Source of the DNA: Brachypodius melanocephalos
Taxonomy: Eukaryota; Chordata; Aves; Passeriformes; Pycnonotidae
Direction: 5' to 3'
Assembly (NCBI GenBank): GCA_013398615.1
Contig: VZSR01001685.1
Coordinates: forward strand, 29,079,817 to 29,143,816
Length of the DNA stretch: 64,000 bases
Shown piece after piece: positions 1-12,708 of this stretch; the first letter of the stretch is position 1; every line of letters begins with the position of its first letter. The notes beneath the pieces were generated by a model, which worked only from the letters and a program-made list of their open reading frames with translations, ran no database searches and was not told the DNA's origin. Position numbers and translations under genes: made by a program.

Positions 1-2015
1 GTGGGCCTGTATTCTTCCCCCTCATGCCAGTGTCAGTAAATCACTTGTAACTTTTCCAGGGACTGGAGTCCTTATGTTTGTCTGCCTTGTCTTTTCTTGC
101 TCTGGATCTTCACTTTCAGGTTCAGTGATGGCCTCCCAGTGCATTTAGCAGCCTGTAATGTCCATAGGAGGATTTAGTCATGAAATCATACGTTGTGCTA
201 GAAAGTAACTGCTTGGATTACAGTCTTTGACATTCAGTGCATTTTCTGGAACTTTCTGAGTGATTTTCTGTCTTCTTTTTTTTCTCCTATTAACCTTTGA
301 GTGCTGGTAATTTAATCCAGTCTTTATTCAGAGAAACCTGGTCAGTGGCTCAGCAAGGCTGCACATATCACAAACACTTGTGAGTTTACCTTGCTGTAGT
401 GGAGGCTGAGGACAGAATCCAAATGGAGAGATTAGAGCGAAAACTTGGAAGTAAAATGAGATTCACAGATGGTTTATTTGACAATTTAGTTTATTTGTCT
501 AGCTGCTGCCATCCTATGTAGTCCACCTGTTCCATCTTGATAAAGTGATCTTTAATTGTTCAGGAACATGCCTCAGTTTTTTTCTCTGCTGGTGCACACA
601 ACTAATGCATGTCATTAATGCCATCCAGAGGGAGCAGTTTGGAAGATGAGAGGATAATTTACTCACCATGTGCATTTAGTCTTTGGCCTCCTTGCTGAGA
701 TACCCCTGCTGATTTGGAGTCTGTTTTTGTATATAAACCTGCCCTACCTGTGATAACCAGAAATGTAGTGAGCCTACTAGTTTAATTCAGGGATAGGATG
801 ATATAAATTCTGGTTTCAGTCTTTGGAAATCAGAAAGCTCTGTTCTGCTTTAATCTGCAGACAGATGCCTAGTTCTGGCATTGCTACCTCAGTAGGAGTT
901 GAGAGCTACAGTAGGAAAGACTGTGAGATAATTACAATCACTAAAATATGAATAGACTTTCATTTATATTACAGAAACCCTACTTGTACAACAAGTAAAT
1001 AATAGTCATCCAAATGCTCAATAAACATTATCCAATAATATAAGTGGAAAAAACCTTAAAAATCAGTTAATGTTCAGTTCTTGCACCATATTAGTCTGTG
1101 CTAACACCATCATAATCAGTAGCAGTCCATAGGGAATTTGAGTGTGTTTCAGTGAAACATTTAGGATAAGGGGAAAAGTCCCCCTCCTTCATCATCACTG
1201 GAGACAGTGTCCAGAGGATGTGGCTCCCCTGGGACTCCATGGCTGCCCTTACTGACTGGCCTCCAGAGAGTTTTTTCTCCCCTTCTCTGCATTTTCCTCT
1301 CTCCTGTTTGCTTTTCTCTGCCTTTCTCTGCTTTTGTTTTTGTTTTTTTTTTTTTCCCCTCAAGATTACTTTGTCTATTAGAGTTGATGTGTGTCATCAG
1401 CAGTGGATGCTGCTAATAAATCTTTGTGCACATTACCCTGCCTCAGCATCCTTTGTGCAGCAGGGAAATCGATGATCAAGGCTGAAGGAAAAGGCTGTAA
1501 GAGGAAGTGAAAGGTGGTAATTCAGACAGGTGAAAGCTGAAGATGAAAGAGGGGTCAAGGTGCAGGACTTTAGGCCAGACATAGTGCTGGAATGGATGTG
1601 CTGGTGTGGTTGTGCTGAACTCTGTTATCAAAGTGCTCTTGCTGAGGGTACAGTTTGTAACAGGAAAATTATGGGATGCTTTCAGTATTCTCTGCAAAAT
1701 TGTAGATTTTCTGGAATAAACACATCTGGGCGAGGACAGCAGGGCACTGGTATGTCAGGCACAAGGACTCTCAGTACCAGCAAATGTTTGTAGGGGACCA
1801 GAGCGTGTCTGTGCATTTTGAGGAGAGGAGGATGCCTGCAGAGGCACAGGCTTGCATCCTCAGCAGGGTCCAGCGTGTTTCCTTTGACTAAATAGGATGC
1901 GGAATGTGTCAAAATTCTTCTTCTGCCCCTGAACCACTGTGGCCTTTCTAGTTTGCTTGTGTCTGTTAAATTGTTTCTCCTCCTTCCTGTTACAGAGGGT
2001 TATGGACATTGTGTT
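1..2015. other. Unique non-coding sequence
   Basis: A+T-rich sequence with no recognisable repeat family, RNA gene or convincing exon. Open frames here are short (under 90 codons) and cluster around the pyrimidine tract at 1271-1360, where several frames stay open only because the base composition is simple. It is best read as intron or intergenic DNA. Confidence 0.6.
1271..1360 (+). repeat. Polypyrimidine tract (low complexity)
   Basis: About nine in ten bases are C or T (8 purines in 90 bases by my count), ending in a run of 13 T at 1343-1355 and then CCCC. The complementary strand is a purine tract. This explains the lysine/glutamine-rich and phenylalanine-rich frames that overlap it. It does not resemble a splice acceptor feeding an exon. 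Confidence 0.85.
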
Positions 2016-2085
2016 ATCATAGAATCACAGAATGGTTAAGGTTGGGAAAGACCTCCAAGAGGATCAAATCCACCATTAACACATG
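2016..2085 (-). mobile_element. CR1 LINE 3'-end fragment
   Basis: The plus strand reads ATCATAGAATCACAGAATGG and continues into GGTTGGGAAAGACCTCCAAG. This is the reverse complement of the standard avian CR1 3' end, so the element lies on the minus strand with its 3' terminus at 2016. Only about 70 bases are clearly CR1; similarity fades after ACCATTAACAC. It is a short 5'-truncated copy, as is usual for CR1. Confidence 0.85.
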
Positions 2086-2300
2086 CAGGAGGGCCGAGCA
2101 TCCCAGTCAGTGAGGGCTCCTGAGGCTGTGTTAGCCCAAAGGCTGGCTCATGGGCAGGTGCTGCAGGGCTGAGATCCCCACTGTGGGGTGGGCTGGGCAT
2201 TGCATCACACCAGCAATCCCTGCCTCTGCCTGCAACTCCCAGCAGAGCTCCCAGCACCCATCAGAAGCCGCTCTGCAGATCTGTAGGGCCAGGAGGCTCT
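2086..2300. other. GC-rich segment abutting the CR1 tail, unclassified
   Basis: Distinctly more G+C-rich than its surroundings. It begins where clear CR1 similarity stops and ends in ordinary AT-rich DNA. It could be the upstream part of a divergent CR1 subfamily, another degraded repeat, or unique DNA. I do not recognise it. Confidence 0.35.
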
Positions 2301-3602
2301 GTAAAATGACCTATTTCTACATTTGCTACACTTTTTGCTTAGAAAAGCAGACTTAGATTGATCCTTATTTTTAGTTTTGTTTCTTTGTGTGTATGCCTAA
2401 TTTTATATTCCATGGAAAAGTATAACTGGGTGACATTCAAAAAGAGATACAATATCAAATATAGTGTCATTTTTTTCTAGTCATGAGTATTTGATAGAAA
2501 ACAGCAGGTGTTATATTTTATCTTGGAGCAGAAAACATTCAAGGAAGTAGAAAAGAAAAACCTGTCCCTTCTCCATGGGTATGGGACTGATAAATTATTC
2601 CAATGATAGGTAAGGGTTCCTCATTCAGGAAACAAAGCTTTGGGAAAGAAAATCACATAACAGTAATAGTGATAGTAATAATAAGAATAATGAAAGATGA
2701 GTGTATGCTTTCACTGCTAAAGCCTTGTTTGGATGCAGAGCTCCAAAGCTTTGCATGTTATTCATTCTAAAAGAAAACTTTTTATTGCCCTTAAATTAAA
2801 AGCAGCAACAAAACCAATTTACTTTGCAAATGGAATGGATTTGAGGCTTTGACTGACAGTAGATGTCCCAAAGTCTTTAATTTTTACTTGCTTTTCTACA
2901 TTCCTGTGTGGTACAAAATCAAAATCCCAGTATGTAAGAGGAATTTGTAACTCCAGCTGTCTTTGCATCTATCAAATAAGGAGAATGAATAACCAAATTC
3001 TTCTAAGACCCAATAAAATTCTCAGGGGAGGAAGTTGAAATAAGAGAAAAGGAGCCCCATGCCTCTCCCTATTGTTTCCATTGGCTTGCTCTTGATCGTG
3101 AAGAATATTCCTTCAGCATGTTTCTCCCACTGCTCTTGAGCTACTTTTATCATCTAGTAAACACGTCATATACCCAATGAGCTGTCGGGGTTCATTCAAG
3201 GTTCCTGGTCTCTTACACAACATGTCTAAGCAGATCCTCAGAGTGCCTGGCTTGAGAATAGCATCAGTTTCCTTCCCATTTTTGGTCACTTTGAACCCTC
3301 CTTTTTAATTTGATGCTCCTCAGTCCATTCTTGGTGACTTGCTGGCTGCTCTTGCCAGGTTCTGCTTTGCCTGAAGCTGTGAGCCAGGCCTGGGTCTGCC
3401 GTGCAATCTGCTGTCCTGTGCCTGTGATCTGCCTTGTTGCTGGGGCTGCTCTCATGGGCTGGAGGATGGTGAGGAAAATCCATGTGGAGAGTTTCACCAG
3501 TGAAATCCACACCTAGACCCCAGCCAAGACAAAATTTACCAGATGGTCTGGGTGTTTGGTAGAGTCTGTCATTGGAATAATTCTGTCAAGAATAGTTTAA
3601 AG

Positions 3603-3630
3603 AAAACCAAACCAAACCAAAACAAAAAAA
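3603..3630 (+). repeat. A-rich CCAAA-type simple repeat
   Basis: Short run of AAACC units (AAAACCAAACCAAACCAAAA) decaying into an A run. It is a microsatellite-like tract with no coding content. Confidence 0.7.
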
Positions 3631-6600
3631 GCCCACTGATTTTTATGGAATAGGTCATGAGCTCTGTGCACAGACTTATACTATTTTAAAAAGTTTTGTC
3701 TTGTTCACTCCATCCAATTAATCAATATGAGAAAAAGAAATGATTGAAAGTTGTTTGTAATGAATACAAGAGAATTAACTCACAAAATGGATCTACATTC
3801 TTATATATTCCTGCAGTCCTTTGCTGATTGTATCTTTTCTCCATATCCATCTGAACTGGTGATGAATTTCTTCTGTGTATTCTTCACTCTTTACCTACCT
3901 CAGGTATATTTAGGTAACTAGCTGGCTATGGTACTGTGTAATTGATTTTAAATTAATGCTGGATAGTAGAATAGTTGCTTGTGGTACAAAATAATAAATG
4001 TAAGCAGCTTTGGAGTCTGCTCAAAAGCATTTTAGACATCATTGTTTAATCAGACCTTAAGGAATTGGGCACAAATCTGTGCAAGTCAATGAAATTGCTT
4101 ATGCAGAGCTGAATGTGGTATAGTGAGCTCTGAGTCGGGTTTGCAAAGCTTCTGAGTGCACAAAACACCATCTGAAATAAGCACTTCTTGTTAGTCTTGC
4201 TTGAACATAGGGAAAACTTTAGATACTTTGAAATTTGCTAGAAAATAATGAATGCAAAGGTGAAAACCTGCTATAATGGAACAGAAAGTATTCAGGTATT
4301 TAGGACACTAAAAATATATAATGGTAAATAAAAGTCTGAATCTCTGCTTTCCTTGTCCTGAAACAAACATAGTTATCTCTCTTTTCTGAGGTCAACACAA
4401 TATAATTTGCCATTTGGCTCTTCTTTTGGTCATTCTTCATCTGTCCTTTGACATGGCAAACAAATCTAAGACATGCTTCCAACACGAAAGTACAAATGCT
4501 TCATTCTGGAAATCTTTGCGTATAATAAAGTTTTATTAGAAATTAGGTTAAGCCTAACTTTTTTTCACCTAGCTTGTTAGTACATCCCCTTACCTGAGTA
4601 AGGCCTCTGACCTGTGTCTTCAAAGCAAGTGAATTTTGTGTTAGGCATCTACCCACTCTTTGGAGGTAGAAGCAAGTGATACCTTGTGATTTTAAAAGAT
4701 GGAAGCTTTAATATGGATGTTAACATAGATGTTTAGATTTGATGACATATTATGTAGAAGCTCATTGCAGCTTCACCAGTTGTATTTACCCTGGGAAAAT
4801 GATGCCTCTCTGCTAATGTCTGCATACTAAAGACAAGGATGGGCTTATTTTGAGTTGAGCTTATTAGCAAAAAACCCAGGATCTACTCTCTTTCTTGAAC
4901 TGATGGATTGTAAATAGGCTCAGAACTGAATCAGGGATTTTGTGTTATGTTGCCATTCATTAAGGAGACTGAAGTAAAAAGAAAGGGCTGAAGGTCTGAC
5001 TTGTTTGGCAGGCAGCAAGGGAGAAATCCTGAGCTTGCAACTCTGCCATTCAGTTTAAAAATGTTCATTGCATCTGACAAAATGGAACATTATTCCTGCC
5101 TGGTTTAATTCTCTCTAAAACTTTTGTAGTCTGACTTTCCCGAAAAAATGTGACGGTTTCTCCTCTTCTTTCGGTGTGTCCTGGAAGATACCTATTCCCA
5201 GCTACCTTTGAACTAACTAAGCTGCAGCTCAGTTAACAAGATTGAGATTTTCCAGTTGTATAATTTGAATTGGTCAAGCATGTGAGAAGAGAGTAAATTA
5301 AAGTAACTGAGCCAGAATTACATTTTGTGGCAAAATTTGATATAAGGAAAATGTCCTTTTATGGGTTCTAGCTGAAGGAGAAGAGGTATTTTACAAATGC
5401 AAAGGAAATTTTGTTGAACCATTCTCATCCATTTTTCTTGAAGTGAAAGTTCTGAAGCAATTTATTTTAAAATCAAAAACCTCACTAACAGGTTGAAAGG
5501 AATAAAAATAGTAGAAATATGTCTGTGGACTGATTTATGTACTTGTAAGGTTCAGTTATTTCCTTTGATGTGGTCCTCTGTTTACCTAAAATACTACACA
5601 GATAAGAATGTTTCACTTTCTTGACACACAGTAGTACAGATGTTTAATATAATTCAGAAATTTTAAATAGTAATGTTTTAGTAATATTTTGCAGACCCTA
5701 ATAGTGATTTTGAATTTTTACTGTCTTGGTCTGTTGATAGCTTTTTTTTCCCCTATCTGATCAGTGGTCCAAACATTATAAAATGGGTATGTTATAGTAA
5801 AATGTTTACATTGGCTTTCACATTTTTTTTAGTGATGGAGGCATGCTTCCTTATTGTTTGAATATTGCATTTCACCTTATTGCCTACTCTTCTATCCAGT
5901 TGCATGCTAAAATTACTCTTGTAATAGATAAAATGTTTTGATATTAAAATTATTAAACTTACTAAAAACAAGACTAATGCTATTACCAAGCTCTGCCACA
6001 GACATTTTGACTGGTCCTGAGCCTCTTTCCCTGTCTGCTAAAAGGAAGGAGGAGTGTTGACAGTTCATCCTTTCTCCCATTCTTCTTCTAGAAGAAACCT
6101 ATTTTGCAGAGTGTTTAAACATAACTTAGATACCACTATATCAGAAGTCTAAGTATATGTTTCCAGTTTGCTTAAAACAGCATAGATGTATGCCATTAAA
6201 TCCTTTCTTAAACCAGGATCATGGACTGAAGGTTATTCAAGGTGAGAAGCACCCTGAGAGTGTGCCTGTGCTTGTACCCTATATAGGGGCACCTGCAAGG
6301 AAAGAGAGTTCAGAAGGCTTGAGTGGTACAAATGGTTGTGAAGGGTGTTTAGTACAAGGCCACTTGGATAATCACCACACAACAAGAACATTTTGTCTTG
6401 GGTTCTCTTCAGAGAAAGGACTTCTCTTCATGTCTGCACAAACATTTTCACACATCAGCATCACTCCTCAGGCTGTTCCTGGTCCTCTGACCTATATCAG
6501 TTCTGCTATGACAGTGTGTCTGGAGATTGGGCTGACATTTCTATTTATCACACTGGGTCTGCATTTAGGGTCTGTTTGTTTGATTCCGTCATGATTCTAC

Positions 6601-8212
6601 CAGGATTGCATGTGAAACTACTCTACAACCCTATTAAATTTGGCATGACTTTGTCCCACTGTCAGCAAAGAGGAGTCAGCAGCTGCTGTCAGAAACTACT
6701 GAGAAATTGAGGCAGTGAGTTCCTCCCTGTTTCTGTCTTGCTAAACTAGTGATAAGCCAAGCAGCCCAACAGGGAGTCAGGTCTGGTCTGGTCTCTTTGC
6801 CAGTCAATGCTGACTGTGAACATGGTATAAATAACAACCCCAGATACAGTCCTGGCAAACACTGGCTTTATTGGCAATCAGTGTGAAAGGAGTGTACTTG
6901 TTTCTTTGCAGAATTGGGCTGCTTATGATTGGAGTTGGTGGAACAGAGGTTAGACTGTAATTTTACTTACTTAATCCCATGCTCGAACATTAATTTAAAA
7001 CTTCTCTTTTATTCCCTGGGGAGAAGATTATGTTTTTGCTTAACATTCAGTGGTGTTTACACTGTGTCTGGATGGCTCACATAATTTCATTTTAAAGTCT
7101 GAAACTAATTTTTCATTTTGAATCCCCTTTTTCCCCCCAGAACTCAGAACTGAACTGGGGATTGTTTTAGCTGTCTCATCACCTATGGGCAGTTGCATTA
7201 TGTTTAGTTTTAACCAAGTTACGTATAAACAAAATGCTTGCTCTTAGGCATTTCTCCTGAACATTTAGGACCTAGGATTGATATTATTCTGTAGGAAATA
7301 TGAATTGATAAACACATGTTTTTCCTCAATACACAGTGAGTAGGAGCCATGTGAGGGTAGTGAGGATTAGAACTATCCAAACAGCAAAAGAATTAAAAAT
7401 AAAAATATGCCAGTATTTTAGTTATTTAGGGAAGAGACTAAAACAAACTGTTTATCCCTTCTCAAAAAAATCTTATTTGTATTTTAGAAAAGCTGAGTTA
7501 TTGTTGATGCACCTTCAGGGACTGTGTATGTTGAATCTGATTTGGACCAACTTTCTGTGTGGAGCAAGGCATCCTTCTGGAAGACAGTAAACACACATTC
7601 ATTTATCTTTCTCATGGGGAACCAACCCCCCACCCCAAACTTCTTAGAGAGGCACTGGTGCTTCCTTTTACTTCTTTTTACTTACATAATTTTTAACCCG
7701 TGTTCCTTAGTGTTTATTTTCCAGTATAAACTATGTGTGATTGATACTGTGGGGTGACTAAAAATTAAAGCATGTTGTAACTAACTCTAATTGCACTTTC
7801 ATTTGTAGCTCAAGCTGTTTTCTCCTTATGTCCCATGAGATCAAGATCTGTCATCAACTCTGAAGCCAATTTCCATCAGACATTTTAAACAAGACATGGA
7901 GAGTAATGTGTGCAAATCTGTAAATTAAAAACAACAAAAAAAGGAGTTCATCTCAGAGTTGAAGTTAATTTCTTGTTTTTTTCCCCAGTCTCATATACCA
8001 TGGTGAAAGTGTTTTATTCTAGATGAGTGGGTATGTGAAAGGGTATGTTGTCCCTTTAGACAACTTGGTGCAGTTTTGAGTGTAGATGAAAGCATGCCTG
8101 ACATTTATTTCCCAGACTGTATTAGCAGACAGGGCTACTCTATTCAGTGGCTGTGTTTTGTTTGTGCTGAGAGTCAGAACATGCTGATATACCTCAAAAC
8201 CTTTTCTTACAG

Positions 8213-8268
8213 GTCCTAAATAAACTGCACTTGGATTTCATTGACATAGTGTCTCAGGCTTCAGCAAG
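8213..8268 (+). other. Candidate 56-nt exon
   Basis: The segment is bounded by a good acceptor (CCTTTTCTTACAG) with a branch-point-like TGCTGAT about 25 bases upstream, and by a donor AAG|GTAAAT. Only one of three frames is open, reading VLNKLHLDFIDIVSQASA and leaving two bases for the next codon. The composition looks protein-like, but I cannot match it to any family. An 18-codon open stretch is not statistically strong and such splice pairs occur by chance, so this is a low-confidence exon call. Confidence 0.25.
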
Positions 8269-9001
8269 GTAAATTTTGTTAAAGAGTTATGCATATTCAG
8301 TAGTGGATGTCAGTGACTAGTCTGGTACATTTATTGTGATAGTGAAAATGGAAGCTTTCAGAATGTATTGTGGAATTACTGTGCTCAGAAACCCATGGAA
8401 CAATGCTGGTTCTTTTTCATAGCATACCAAATCATCTTTAGAATGCAGAATTCAAAGGTAGGTAGTTTTATTGCACAGATATAACTGCACTGAACCATCA
8501 AAAGCCCACATCTACCTCTAGCAAATTTTCTTATTGTTCCTAATGGACAAAGGATCAGATCTTTCTGGCATGGATTTTTTTCTGCTGTGTGGGAAAGGAA
8601 AAAAGGAGGATAGCTCAGCTGCCATTATTGGTGGTGGGGCAGAATGAAGCTTGAAGCTGAGTGTTTTATGAGTTTGCAATTTCTTTATACTAGCTGGATA
8701 CTTCTAGGAAATATTGTGTTCCTGTCAGTCCCCATCACTGTTTTTAGAGCTTTTTGTAAAGGTGATGGTGGGGGTCTTTTTCTTCTGAGAGCTCCCTTTA
8801 TCTGGGGGATTATGAGAAGGAGGAATGTACAACTCATTTCTGCACACTATGTAAATGATTGTGGAAGCAAAGCATTTAGCCTTACATGCAGTAAATGCAT
8901 TAAGCTGCTCCTTGTCATCAGAAACTGAGAAAATATATATAGCAAAGTTAAGTTCCATGTAATTTTGATGTCTGCTCATGAATACCCTGAAAATGGGGTC
9001 A

Positions 9002-9559
9002 TGGTTTAACCCCAGACAGCAATAAATCCCCACACAGGCTCTTGGCTCACTCACTCCTGGTGGGGTGGGGGAGGGAATCAAAAGAGTACCGGTTGAGAAA
9101 ACCTGTGGGTTGAGATAAAGACAGCATAACAGGTAAAGCAAAAGCCGTACGCCCAAGAAAGGCAAATCAAGGAATTAATTCACCACTTCTCATAGGCAGG
9201 CAGTGTTCAGTCATCTCCAGGAAAGCAGGCCTCCATGGCACATAGCGGTGACTTGGGAAGACAAGCAGCACAACTCTGAATGTCCTCCTCACCACTTCCT
9301 ACTTTCTCTCAGCTTTTTATGCTGAGCATGATGTCATATGGTATCAGATATCCCTTTGTTCAGTTGGAGTCAGCCGTCCTGGCTATTTCCCCTTCCAGCT
9401 CCTCATGCAAACCCAGCCTACTCACTGCTGGGGCAGTGGGAGACGCATAAAAACCCTTGGCATTGATCAGCAATAACAAAAACATCCCTGAATTATCAAC
9501 GCTGTTAACATAGCCCCACACTGTGAAGAAATTTAACTCTACCCCAGCCAAAACCAGCA
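9002..9559 (-). mobile_element. Solo LTR of avian endogenous retrovirus, family A
   Basis: The plus strand begins TGGTTTAACCCC and ends AAAACCAGCA, so on the minus strand the element starts TGCTGGTTTTGGCTGGGGTA and ends GGGGTTAAACCA, the termini of a widespread avian LTR family. Internal landmarks of the family are present, including TGGGTTGAGATAAAGACAG and GATATCCCTTTGTTCAGTTGG (complements of promoter and R/U5 blocks). No gag, pol or env sequence adjoins it, so it is a solo LTR left by recombination. I see no convincing target-site duplication. Confidence 0.85.
9311..9326 (-). promoter_or_regulatory. TATA box of the 9.0-9.6 kb LTR
   Basis: On the minus strand this reads CTCAGCATAAAAAGCT, in the same relative place as the TATA boxes of the two related LTRs. 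It is the likely core promoter of the LTR; activity today is unknown. Confidence 0.5.
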
Positions 9560-12500
9560 AAAAAGTAATTGCACTGTTGCCTTTCAATGTATTGTGAGCC
9601 AGAAGCCTTCTTTCCCAGGAAAAATGCAGGCTAAATCCAACAAAAGAAAGAGATGATGTGTTGGAAAGACATACAGCATATATACCATCACTGTGCACTG
9701 AATTCACTGGCTGACGGATGAGGCCAAAGGTAATTTTACTATTTATACCAGTTTTTGGAAGAAATCAAGCTGTGCAGGGTGGGACTGGTTCTGGTGACTC
9801 TGAGCCCACACCTCAGGTATCCTAGACCAAAGTGTGGAGCTCTTCCTGGCAGCAGCTCTGTCATTGCTGGAGATGGCAAAAGGATTGTCCTCTCCAAACC
9901 TCTTCATTGAAACATAGATCAAAAAGGACAAACTTGCATAATACCTGGTTGTAACATGTGACTGAAATTTTTAGCATTCAAAATATTTGAAGGAATAGAA
10001 AGAGACACTTGTTTTACACCTCTGCTTTAGAAGCTTATCTGAGCCTATAAGCACTGGGAAACAGGTTGACCTTGGAGTCGTGGAGCTTCCTGAATATGGA
10101 AATACCTTTTTCTTGTGTTTTAGTAGACTGTCTCTAGCTCTGTAGTTCAGGGCTTGTCCTTGTACTGGTCTCCTCTCTTATCTTCCCTGAGCCTGAACTA
10201 TGATCCAGAAAATAAATTTTCATGTGAGGAAAATGTGTTTCCAATCCTTTAGTTGCAGAGGCGTCTTTAAAAGTAAGTGAGTTAAATCTGTGTGAGCTCC
10301 CAGGCATTCTGGCTAAATCTGAAATGAAGATATAACCAAGCTGTCTTTGAACTGTGTAGAGCCTGTATAACAAGGATAGTATGCTGAATTAAAGTAGCTA
10401 ATTAGCTGTGATGAAAAGCTGATACGCAGGGCTGGGTCAAGGCAGCTGCCTTGCTTCTGGACTGGCGTGTTCCAAGGAGCCTCGGGGCTCTCTCTGCAGC
10501 ACTGCACCACACAGAGCAGGCACACCTCCAGCAGTGGAAGGTTGTACAGCTGTAAGCTGCCCTTGCTAATCTTATTGAGGGGCTAGAGAGAATGCATCTG
10601 TCAGAGAATGCATCCTGGCTCCTGGTCAGGCTGTGACCCTGGAGCGCACAGGGCTGCTTCCTCCTTTCATCTCATTGCTCTGATTTCTGCAGAAAGGAAA
10701 GCCGAGCAAAGTCCTGGAGGATCCTAGATTAGCAATCAAAATCCTGGAGTTTGTTTACCATTTTGTTTAAGAAATACCCTGTGTTTTTTCTTGGTAATTA
10801 GGTACAGCCTCAGGCCGTCAGGATGGGAGTCATCTCGTTTAACTGAAGGTGTTGGAGGGTTAGCTATCAGTTCTGGACTGGTTGGTCACCTCAAAAGGAG
10901 AGAGGCAGGTACTTCCAGTGAATGCTTTATCTCTCCTGGAACAGAAGAGATGAATCACACTCTGGAGGTGTCTGTCTTTCTCCACTGACTGCAGAGAGGA
11001 AGCCTCAATGGTAACATTGAGCTTGATGCTGGTCTTTGCGACAGCTGGAGTTCGGTGAGGTGCATCTTTTGGTATTTGAAGTGTCACCTCAGCCATGTGC
11101 TGGAACATTTGATGTTCAAGGTATTGTAAAAGAAGAGGCATATTCCTAGTTCGAAGAACTGTACTACCTAGTATAAAGAACAGCTTGTTTATTGAAGTGA
11201 TGACAAGGTGATATGTGGGGATAAACCATCTGAGACCATTTAAGAAAAATACAAACTCAAAAATCCTACAAAGCCTAGGAGTTCAGACAAATAAGTCTAT
11301 GAGTCTAACTGAAGCAATTGCACAAGTAACCAAAACTATTTTCTTATTAGATTAAAACACCAAGGCACATATTATGGGCAGTATTGTAGTGAGTATGCTG
11401 CTTTATTTTCCTTGGTTTGACTCTTATTCTAGATATATATAAACCAAATGCCTTTCTCTCTTATTTCCAGTAGATAGCAGCAGTTCACAGAGAGTATTTT
11501 TTCCTTTTTTTTCCTTATTTTCCAGTGAAGGTGCATGTGATTCATTGAGGACCTTAAAATGTTTACTTTCCACTCAGAAACATCAGTAGCATTTTAATAC
11601 ATGCAATACGTGCTGGTTTTGTCACCACAGCTAATTTCTGAGGAGTATTGTTGAAGTATTGAATTCATTTTGAGACTGAGTCAGTTAGAAACACTTTTAT
11701 TCACAACACCATGGAAAAAAAAGAAAAAGAAGAGGAAAACAGGGCTTTTCTTAGTCATTTTTTGTAGATTAATGTTCCATTAAGTTCATTAGTTGAAAGA
11801 GAGTGTATTTTCCTCAGAAGCTTGATTAAACTCAAAGTTTGTTATAGGATTGAGAATCATCAATGATTTAAAGTGTCCCGACAAACCATGTCTGACTTGT
11901 TGAACCAAATTCTTCAGAGTTCCTGAGTTTGGTGCACCCTGGCTGTGGCAGAGGGATAGTTTCAGGATGCTTGGAGTGGCTATGTCATCTTGCACCTGCA
12001 AGGTATCTCTTGAAGTGATTGTGCGGACCAGGTGGGAGCACAAAGGTGTGCTCTCACAGGAGTTGGTTCTGTTTGGCTTCAGCCACCAAACAGACCCTTT
12101 TTGAACTTCTTTTTTTGATAGATCTGGAGCTGATTTTGGGGAAATGATGAGAAAAATGACGCTACTAGATCAGATCTGTAATCAGATCTCTAGAAGACAG
12201 GAAAAATAGATTGTGAAACAGGAAAGTGAGTCATTATCATTCTTGTATCACACTGTACATTTATTCCACCTAAACTTCTAATTATACTTAACATGCTTTG
12301 ATTTGAATAATTTCTTTAGTCTTGTCATTTGTATAGGTAATTTTATCTACTCTAGCTTTTTCAATATGTTCAGAACTGAAACTGCAACTCACTTGTAATT
12401 GTCTCAAAATCCTGCGTAGTATTTTTCCTCTGTAAAAGTGGTTGCAGCTGGGTTTGGCAGAGGCGGCATGCTGTGTACAAGCACCTCACTTCCAATAAGC

Positions 12501-12651
12501 AAAGGAAGTTGCATAGAAGTCAATTTTCTTTCATATCTGCAAAACAATTTTGGGAATCTTAATCCGAGTCTGTGTTCTGAAAGTTTGCAAGATCTTTATT
12601 CAGCAGAACAGTACAAGATGAAAAGCTTTAAAATCAAGGTCAATTCTTTAG

Positions 12652-12708
12652 GTGTTTTTTTGTTTGTTTGTTTGTGGGTTTTTTTGTTTTTTTTTTTTGT
12701 TTTTTTTG
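12652..12708 (+). repeat. T-rich low-complexity tract (TTTG units)
   Basis: Runs of T separated by single G or GGG, including a TTTG triplet repeat. It accounts for the F-rich end of an overlapping 91-codon frame, which is therefore not a gene. Confidence 0.85.

Larger units (their letters stand above)
2301..9001. other. Unique non-coding sequence
   Basis: AT-rich sequence with scattered simple tracts, such as AAT/AGT trinucleotides near 2661-2695 and an A-rich CCAAA repeat near 3603. The 145-codon frame at 6157-6594 has no recognisable domain. Good-looking splice acceptors at 7139-7140 and 7987-7988 are not followed by a usable frame and donor. The only splice-bounded segment listed separately is 8213-8268. 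Confidence 0.55.

Noticed and set aside
6157..6594. 145-codon plus-strand open frame
   Set aside because: No domain, signal peptide or splice context recognised. About one such frame is expected by chance in 64 kb of this composition.
7121..7141. Very strong splice acceptor (CCCCTTTTTCCCCCCAG)
   Set aside because: The frames after it close quickly or lack any donor; likely a cryptic site.
10693..10770. Strong acceptor followed by 25 open codons (KGKPSKVLEDPRL...)
   Set aside because: No usable donor before the stop, and no polyadenylation signal close enough to make it a convincing last exon.
12652..12708. T-rich tract as a reversed poly(A) tail of a retrocopy
   Set aside because: No gene-like body on the adjoining side and no flanking target duplication; it is interrupted by regular G and so is a simple repeat.
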